A stretch of 57,127 nucleotides of DNA from Clostridia bacterium (GTDB taxonomy: Bacteria; Bacillota; Clostridia; Christensenellales; QALW01), in assembly GCA_017516345.1 (NCBI GenBank), contig JAFXDC010000034.1, positions 1 to 57,127 of the forward strand, given 5' to 3'. Below, piece after piece: positions 52,816-57,127 of the stretch. Every line of letters starts with the position of its first letter. Positions within the stretch are counted from its first letter, which is position 1. The notes under the pieces are model-generated. The model worked only from the letters and a program-made list of their open reading frames with translations. It was not told the DNA's origin and searched no databases. Made by a program: the position numbers and the translations under genes.

Positions 52816-53604
52816 TTATTTTATATAATCAAGCACAGGCTTCATGTCCTCAAAGGTGGCAATATACCTTGCCCCCGAGGAAAGAAGCATCTGCTTGGCC
52901 TCATCAAATCTGTCATAGAGCCTGCGCACCTGATGTGCGTCCGATCCAAGGGTTATTATCTCTCCCCCAAGCTCTATATACCGTCTTATAACGCTCATGC
53001 AGGGCATGGTGCTCCGATGTCTTGCAAAAGCTGAGGTATTTATCTCAAGTCCCTTGCCAAGATATATAATCCTCATAAGTATGGCGTCGTAAAGGTCGGG
53101 AAACTCGCTCCACTCCATTATGGGAAGGGGGTAAGGAGAATTTCTGAATACGTACCCCAAATGCCCCACCACCGAGTAGTCGTAGGACGCATCCAGGGAC
53201 TCAAATACCGCCTCAAGATACCTTCCGTATGCCTGCTCGCGGGTCTTTCCCTGGTAATACTCATCAAAATACGGGTCTATCCCGTCCACCTCGTGCACGG
53301 AGTTTATGATATAATCAAAGCTCCGGTTCGCCAAAAGCCGCGCGGTGTCCTCTGCTGTCGCGGGATTATACCCCGCCTCGATCCCTCGAAGCACCTTTAT
53401 GCTTGTGCCCTCCCTGAGCTTGTCAAAATCGGGGATCCGCTCAAGGATATCGGCGTTTTCAAACTGCTTCTTGCTGTACCCAAGGTCAAGATGGTCGGTA
53501 AAGCAGACCCCCTTGCCACCAAGCAGCTCGGCTCTTGCAATGTATTGCTCCGGGGTGGACTCCCCATCCGGGCTTAAGGTCGTGTGAAGATGATGATCTA
53601 TCAT
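52816..53604 (-). CDS. PHP-domain histidinol-phosphatase-like protein
   Basis: 262-residue PHP protein of the HisJ/YtvP type. The metal-binding motif HHLHTTLSPDGESTPEQYI starts at residue 3, followed by FTDHLDLGY, IEAGYNP, SVHEVDG, and ITLGSDAHQVRRLYDRF. Histidinol-phosphatase activity is possible, but the operon has no other histidine genes. Confidence 0.88.
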   Translation of the reverse strand: MIDHHLHTTLSPDGESTPEQYIARAELLGGKGVCFTDHLDLGYSKKQFENADILERIPDFDKLREGTSIKVLRGIEAGYNPATAEDTARLLANRSFDYIINSVHEVDGIDPYFDEYYQGKTREQAYGRYLEAVFESLDASYDYSVVGHLGYVFRNSPYPLPIMEWSEFPDLYDAILMRIIYLGKGLEINTSAFARHRSTMPCMSVIRRYIELGGEIITLGSDAHQVRRLYDRFDEAKQMLLSSGARYIATFEDMKPVLDYIK

Positions 53605-53626
53605 TTTTCTACCTCTGAATACATTT

Positions 53627-54325
53627 TTATTCGGGACTGCCCATCTGGTCGAAGGGATATATCTTATATATTGCCTTGCCCAGTATCTGCTCCCGATCTA
53701 TCGGTCCAACGTAGCGGCTGTCCTTGCTGTTGGCGCGGTTGTCGCCCATTACGAAGTATTCATCCTCACCAAGCTTGTACTCGCCCATGGTCTCCTTGCT
53801 TCTGCGCTCCGCGGCGATGTAGGGCTCATCCAGGAGCTCACCGTTAATATAAACGTAGCCCTCTTTTATGCTGATGGTGTCACCTGGCAGGCCAATCACC
53901 CTCTTGACGTAATGCCTGTCACCGTACTGACCGTTCTTGCCGTCGGGATAATGACATATTACGATATCTCCGCGCTCGGGTGCGTTGAAGATGTACCCCG
54001 CACGCCATACGAACAGACGGTTATCATTATGCAGGGTGTTGAGCATGCTGGAGCCGTCCACCTGGACGATCAAAAATACAAAGCTTCTTATAAATAAGGC
54101 TATCAGCACTGCCGCACATATGGTGGCTACCCAGCTTGCTATCTCCTTGTGTAGGGGCTTCTTTGGCTTCCCTTTAGGTGCCTCCGCAGTCTTCTCTGCG
54201 GTCTCGGACTCCTCTGCGATCTCTGCGGTCTCGGGCTCCTCTGCGATCTCCGGGTCGCAATTGCGGATATCAACCTGCTCCTCAGGAATCATTTGCTCAT
54301 TGTTTATCTCATTGCTTTGGGACAT
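53627..54325 (-). CDS. lepB: Type I signal peptidase (short paralog)
   Basis: 232-residue serine-lysine protease that cleaves Sec signal peptides. A cytoplasmic acidic N-terminal tail of about 60 residues (TAEIAEESETAEKTAE) precedes one TM segment (63-88). The catalytic Ser is Ser93 in VDGSSM, and the Lys is Lys141 in YVKRVIGLPGD. GDNRANSKDSR is present. A tandem paralog precedes it with a 20-nt gap; the two have different tails. Confidence 0.94.
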   Translation of the reverse strand: MSQSNEINNEQMIPEEQVDIRNCDPEIAEEPETAEIAEESETAEKTAEAPKGKPKKPLHKEIASWVATICAAVLIALFIRSFVFLIVQVDGSSMLNTLHNDNRLFVWRAGYIFNAPERGDIVICHYPDGKNGQYGDRHYVKRVIGLPGDTISIKEGYVYINGELLDEPYIAAERRSKETMGEYKLGEDEYFVMGDNRANSKDSRYVGPIDREQILGKAIYKIYPFDQMGSPE

Positions 54326-54345
54326 ATTTTTCCTCTTTTTATTCT

Positions 54346-55629
54346 TTATTTTACCGGAGCAAACTGGTCAAAGGGATATAAGACCTGGACCGCCTGCCCC
54401 ATTATCTTGTCTCTTTTTATCCCGCCCACCTTGCGGCTGTCCGTGCTGTTTACGCGGTTATCGCCAAGGACGAAGAATTCATCCTCACCAAGCACTACGG
54501 GTGCCATGCTCCCCGTGCCCTTAACGCTCGGGTCGATATAGCTCTCCTCCAGCTTGCGGCCGTCAATATAAACGCAGCCCTGATGGATGCTTACCGTCTC
54601 TCCTGGCAGACCTATCACCCTCTTTATATAGGTGGTATTGTCGTATTTACCGTTCTCGTCGGGAAAATTGCATATTACAACGTCACCGCGCTGCGGGGGC
54701 GAAAAGATGTATCCGGCACGCCATACGAAAAGATAATTGTCCGTGTGAAGGCTGTAGAGCATGCTGTCCCCCTCCACCTTAACGAATACGAACACGAAAT
54801 TGGTAATCAACAGAGCTATCAGCACCGCTATAGTAACGCACGATACCCAGCTTATTATCTCACCGAAGATATTCCTCTTTTTAAGCGCCCGCTTGTTCCT
54901 TTCGGCCTCCTGCTCGTCCACCTCTTCTATCTTGGGAATAAGTACTCCCGCAGAGGAGGAAAGCTCGGGCGGTATCACCGCATCGGGTCTGCCAAACTCC
55001 AAGCGATATCGGGTATATTGCTTGTTACCCACCGTTACGGTGTACGGTGTCTCAAGCAAAATGTCGGGCTTTGCAAATTTTATCTGCTTCTGCTTACGCA
55101 AAAGCTCCTCCTCGTCCATGTCTATGCTGATCTTCTCAGGCTCCTCAGCCTCGGCATTTTCCGCAGATCCCTCCGCCTCAACCGCTTCCTCAGCCGACTC
55201 GATCTCCTCAACCTCAACGGGCTTATCTGCAGATCCAATCGGCTCATCCTCCTGCTCAGACTCGTCCTCAGCCTCAACGGGCTCGCTCTCCTCGACCGCT
55301 TCCTCCGCTACGGGCTCGGCAGGCTCGGCCTCCCGGACCGCCTCAGCCTCGTTAGCAGCTTGAGCGTCTGCGTCCTCGGCATGGCTCTGCTCCGTATCCA
55401 TCACCTTGATAAACGGCTCGTCATCAAAAATACTGTCAGCATCCACCATATCAGCGGATATCCCCTTGGGGGCGGCGTGATGCTCGTGATTTTGCTTGTC
55501 AAGAAGCTTATCGATATCACCTAAAATATCGTAGCTGTCCTCCTCTTTGTCGGAGGGCTCTGCTCCCCCTGTAAAGTCCATTGTATCAAAGGTAAGCTGA
55601 TCCTCGTCGCTATGCTTTCTCTTTCTCAT
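54346..55629 (-). CDS. lepB: Type I signal peptidase with a long acidic N-terminal extension
   Basis: 427-residue signal peptidase, about twice the usual Firmicute length. Residues about 1-180 form an acidic low-complexity extension rich in Glu, Ala and Pro (EPAEPVAEEAVEESEPVEAE). A further segment of about 70 residues leads to a TM helix (258-284). The catalytic Ser is Ser289 (VEGDSM) and the Lys is Lys336 (YIKRVIGLPGE). GDNRVNSTDSR follows. The core matches the neighbouring paralog closely. The extension could be an interaction or spacing region; no function is claimed. Confidence 0.93.
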   Translation of the reverse strand: MRKRKHSDEDQLTFDTMDFTGGAEPSDKEEDSYDILGDIDKLLDKQNHEHHAAPKGISADMVDADSIFDDEPFIKVMDTEQSHAEDADAQAANEAEAVREAEPAEPVAEEAVEESEPVEAEDESEQEDEPIGSADKPVEVEEIESAEEAVEAEGSAENAEAEEPEKISIDMDEEELLRKQKQIKFAKPDILLETPYTVTVGNKQYTRYRLEFGRPDAVIPPELSSSAGVLIPKIEEVDEQEAERNKRALKKRNIFGEIISWVSCVTIAVLIALLITNFVFVFVKVEGDSMLYSLHTDNYLFVWRAGYIFSPPQRGDVVICNFPDENGKYDNTTYIKRVIGLPGETVSIHQGCVYIDGRKLEESYIDPSVKGTGSMAPVVLGEDEFFVLGDNRVNSTDSRKVGGIKRDKIMGQAVQVLYPFDQFAPVK

Positions 55630-55660
55630 AAAATTCTGCCTTTCAGAATATTTCTGACCT

Positions 55661-55852
55661 TTATTGCTGATCCTGTGCCTTTATAAGCTTCTTAATGCGT
55701 TTTTCGCATTGACTGCGGTCTATCATAACCACGTGCGAGCAGGTTCTGCATTGCATCTTGATATCCGCTCCGGTACGGGTCACCACCCAGCTGTTCCCCC
55801 CGCACGGATGCGGCTTTTTGGTAATTATAACGTCACCGATGTTGATATCCAT
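55661..55852 (-). CDS. DUF951 small protein
   Basis: 63-residue protein. INIGDVIITKKPHPCGGNSWVVTRTGADIKMQCRTCSHVVMI is the family hallmark: the HPCGG and CRTC motifs could bind zinc. It often sits next to ribosome or GTPase genes in Firmicutes. It lies between yqeY and lepB in the operon. Confidence 0.93.
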   Translation of the reverse strand: MDINIGDVIITKKPHPCGGNSWVVTRTGADIKMQCRTCSHVVMIDRSQCEKRIKKLIKAQDQQ

Positions 55853-55875
55853 GGCTATCCTCTCTTTTGGTGCTC

Positions 55876-56316
55876 TTAAAACAGTGATGCCACAAGCTTG
55901 TTGACGACCGCACCCTCTGCCTTGCCCTTAACCCGGGGCATAAGCTCCTTCATTATCTTGCCCTTGTCCTGAGGCGCGGGCTTGTCTATGCCAAGTGTGC
56001 CAAGCACCTCTTTGATGACAGTCATTATCTCTTCCTCGCTCATAAACCTGGGCGCAAACTCCTCAAGCACGGCAAGACGGGACTTGTTAAGAGCAACTAT
56101 GTCCTCTCTTCCCGCGGCGCTCTCTATCGCCTCTCTGGTCTGCTTTATCTCGCGCATTATAACGCCGTCCTCCTCCTCGAGGGTAAGGGGAGCCTGCTTA
56201 TCCTTGGCTTTTCCCTTAAGAGCCGCCATAAGTAAGGATAACGTATCCTTACGCTCTGTATCCTTGTTTTTCATTGCCGCTACCCATGCGGCCTGTACCT
56301 GCTCGGTCTTGGTCAT
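55876..56316 (-). CDS. yqeY: GatB/YqeY domain protein
   Basis: 146-residue helical protein, like the tRNA-binding tail of GatB. Motifs are KDTERKDTLSLLMAALKGKAKD, SAAGREDIVALNKSRLAVLEEFAPRFMSEEE and PAPQDKGKIMKELMPRVKGKAEGAVVNKLVASLF. Proteins of this family are free-standing relatives of the GatB end; the role is not settled. It is first in the eight-gene operon, with GGAG before the ATG. Confidence 0.93.
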   Translation of the reverse strand: MTKTEQVQAAWVAAMKNKDTERKDTLSLLMAALKGKAKDKQAPLTLEEEDGVIMREIKQTREAIESAAGREDIVALNKSRLAVLEEFAPRFMSEEEIMTVIKEVLGTLGIDKPAPQDKGKIMKELMPRVKGKAEGAVVNKLVASLF

Positions 56317-56362
56317 ATCAAAATCTCCTTTAACGGTAATTTATTATATTATAATCTATTAT

Positions 56363-56391
56363 ATTATACACCATATTAAATAAAAACACAA
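56363..56391 (-). promoter_or_regulatory. Promoter of the yqeY-tadA operon
   Basis: TTGTGT (56386-56391) and TATAAT (56363-56368) on the minus strand, 17-bp spacer. Genes from yqeY to tadA are spaced 31 nt or less or overlap, so this promoter should serve all eight. Confidence 0.75.
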
Positions 56392-56448
56392 TGATTACGC
56401 CGTTTCTTAAGCAGTTTAATTGCAAATTTTTTTAAGATCGCCGATGCA

Positions 56449-56638
56449 AAATAAAAAAAAGAGCAACGGTCAAAATCGTCCCGCACCCTTTAAGGCGTTA
56501 TGTTCGGTGCCGCCCTCATAAGACCCCGACGGCAAAAAAAGATGGGCCGACAAGCTCGGGCATAGTGCTTAGCAGGCACATCCCGCGCTTACCGCCCATC
56601 GCGTAGATTTCACCGTACCGCATCCGCACGGCTTATCT
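56449..56638 (-). ncRNA. Structured noncoding RNA, possibly the raiA motif
   Basis: A minus-strand transcript of about 190 nt would start after the promoter at 56645-56673 and end in eight T residues (56453-56460). It is GC-rich with many pairing segments: GATGGGC / GCCCATC encloses a region with GGTAAGCGCGGGATGTGCC, and TGCCG / CGGCA follows. A CCGT / ACGG stem lies at its start. No open reading frame is convincing. The overall look recalls the raiA RNA motif of Firmicutes, but I recall this imperfectly and cannot check it. It is not tmRNA, RNase P RNA or SRP RNA by the motifs I know. Confidence 0.7.
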
Positions 56639-56644
56639 TTAATA

Positions 56645-56673
56645 AAGATATCACGCGCAAGATAAAAAGTCAA
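56645..56673 (-). promoter_or_regulatory. Promoter of the structured RNA
   Basis: TTGACT (56668-56673) and TATCTT (56645-56650) on the minus strand, 17-bp spacer. Confidence 0.7.
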
Positions 56674-56736
56674 GCGCTTCGCTCGGTCCTTTAGCGCCCC
56701 GCTTCATTTTTCATGCACCTTCAGGTGCGCTTCGCT
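56674..56736. repeat. Direct repeat GCGCTTCGCT with hairpin
   Basis: GCGCTTCGCT occurs at 56674-56683 and 56727-56736. A GCACCT / AGGTGC hairpin (56715-56728) lies between. It may be a shortened relative of the nested arrays, but no full array is present. Confidence 0.45.
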
Positions 56737-56767
56737 AAAAAAGCACTTGCTTTGGCAAGTGCTTTTT
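56737..56767 (-). terminator. Terminator after the tRNA fragment
   Basis: AAAAAAGCACTTGC-TTTG-GCAAGTGCTTTTT, a long stem with T runs in both directions, immediately 3' of the tRNA end on the minus strand. This is the normal terminator of the original tRNA gene. Confidence 0.85.
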
Positions 56768-56768
56768 C

Positions 56769-56808
56769 TGGTACTCCCGGCGGGAATCGAACCCACAACG
56801 GCCCCTTA
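56769..56808 (-). tRNA. 3' part of a tRNA gene, probably tRNA-Arg(CCT), truncated
   Basis: Read on the minus strand, CTCCTAA (anticodon loop with CCT), GGGGC, CGTT, GTGGG-TTCGATT-CCCGC (T arm), CGGGAGT (acceptor 3' strand), A and CCA follow in order. The sequence 5' of the anticodon loop does not pair as an anticodon stem, and no matching ACTCCCG acceptor start or D arm is present in the remaining 315 nt. The gene is therefore split in its anticodon loop. This is usual for integrative-element attachment sites. An intron is the less likely alternative. Confidence 0.72.
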
Positions 56809-57025
56809 GGAGATACCGATGGAAACGAAAACGATGTCCCTTGTAATACCTAAAAATCTTTTGCTGTTAGGGGATTTTAAGGTTAAAGGGTTATTCTGTA
56901 TTACGCCGTTACCGCTAATATTATGTTATTTTAAGTCGTCCGATTAGCAAGCAATTAGCAAAAGCAATAATTTTAGGGTAGTGATAATAGGCATGTATGA
57001 TGTTGTGGTGTTATCGCTAATATTA
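56805..57025. repeat. Direct repeats next to the tRNA fragment, possible integrase arm sites
   Basis: ATTAGCAA occurs at 56943-56950 and 56954-56961, 11 bp apart. GTTACCGCTAATATTA (56908-56923) and GTTATCGCTAATATTA (57010-57025) match at 15 of 16 positions. Direct repeats like these near a tRNA junction resemble arm-type integrase sites. No gene is visible here. Confidence 0.45.
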
Positions 57026-57058
57026 CGCTGTACTTACTTTGAAAATTTATATTGTCTT

Positions 57059-57127
57059 TCACTCAACCTTATATTGCATACACGGTCTGCCGCCGGTTTC
57101 GTAATTCATTTCACCGACCACTTTTCC
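57059..57127 (-). CDS. C-terminal end of a protein, cut by the window edge
   Basis: The minus-strand frame open from the edge reads GKVVGEMNYETGGRPCMQY and continues to KVE before a TGA. It lies just outside the tRNA junction, so it may belong to the putative integrative element. The protein family is not recognised, and 22 residues do not allow more. Confidence 0.35.
   Translation of the reverse strand, partial: GKVVGEMNYETGGRPCMQYKVE

Noticed and set aside
56449..56638. tmRNA, RNase P RNA or SRP RNA as the identity of the structured RNA.
   Set aside because: The conserved motifs of those three RNAs are not present.

Overview
The window looks like chromosomal DNA from a strictly anaerobic, low-to-medium GC Firmicute of the class Clostridia, probably a gut member of the Oscillospirales or a relative. 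This rests on a single-chain pyruvate:ferredoxin oxidoreductase, a clostridial-type monomeric PurL, very regular TTGACA-17-TATAAT promoters, strong AGGAGG ribosome sites, T-box, cobalamin and yybP-ykoY leaders, and many Cys-lipoproteins and Thr/Pro-linked surface proteins. No species can be named from the sequence alone.

Layout. 1-360: an intergenic repeat and a striking nested hairpin array. 359-3368 (minus): a small membrane protein and a polar amino-acid ABC importer. 3517-6449 (minus): a P-type ATPase behind a yybP-ykoY (Mn2+) riboswitch. 6487-9390 (minus): a large CotH/lamin-tail lipoprotein. 9658-13324 (plus): PFOR. 13452-18167 (plus): an HTH regulator with a repeat tail, a GC-rich structured spacer, an sn-glycerol-1-phosphate dehydrogenase and a two-component system. 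18275-19170: a DUF975-like membrane protein. 19200-25425 (minus): serC-serA and purL. 25819-28900 (plus): a cobalamin riboswitch and a BtuF-C-D type importer.

28929-31534: a duplicated-domain lipoprotein divergent from a tiny ribbon-helix-helix protein, then a PHP phosphoesterase. 31544-40663: a membrane-tethered XRE regulator, a GH20 hexosaminidase divergent from a split chromate-type transporter, a GH78 rhamnosidase, an SDR and a surface protein. 40817-44233: a degenerate M23/DUF5050 lipoprotein and an ECF S component, divergent from an SH3b protein. 44374-47803 (plus): an MBOAT acyltransferase with a double-SGNH partner. 47804-48197: a second nested hairpin array. 48198-50777 (minus): a T-box leader, an XRE-cupin regulator and an acyl-CoA synthetase. 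50758-56391 (minus): an eight-gene housekeeping operon (yqeY, DUF951, two signal peptidases I, PHP, CPBP protease, rlmH, tadA). 56449-57127: a structured ncRNA, and a tRNA 3' fragment that looks like the edge of an integrative element.

How the genes work together. Much of the window concerns the cell surface (O-acetylation pair, surface-anchored proteins, two signal peptidases) and scavenging (amino acids, cobalamin, amino sugars, rhamnosides). Four leaders link expression to Mn2+, cobalamin, a tRNA charging state and, inferred only, a small-repressor operator. The most unusual items are the two nested hairpin arrays with four forward and four reverse constant heptamers each, the T-box on an acyl-CoA synthetase operon, the MBOAT plus tandem-SGNH pair, and the tRNA-anticodon-loop junction at the right edge.
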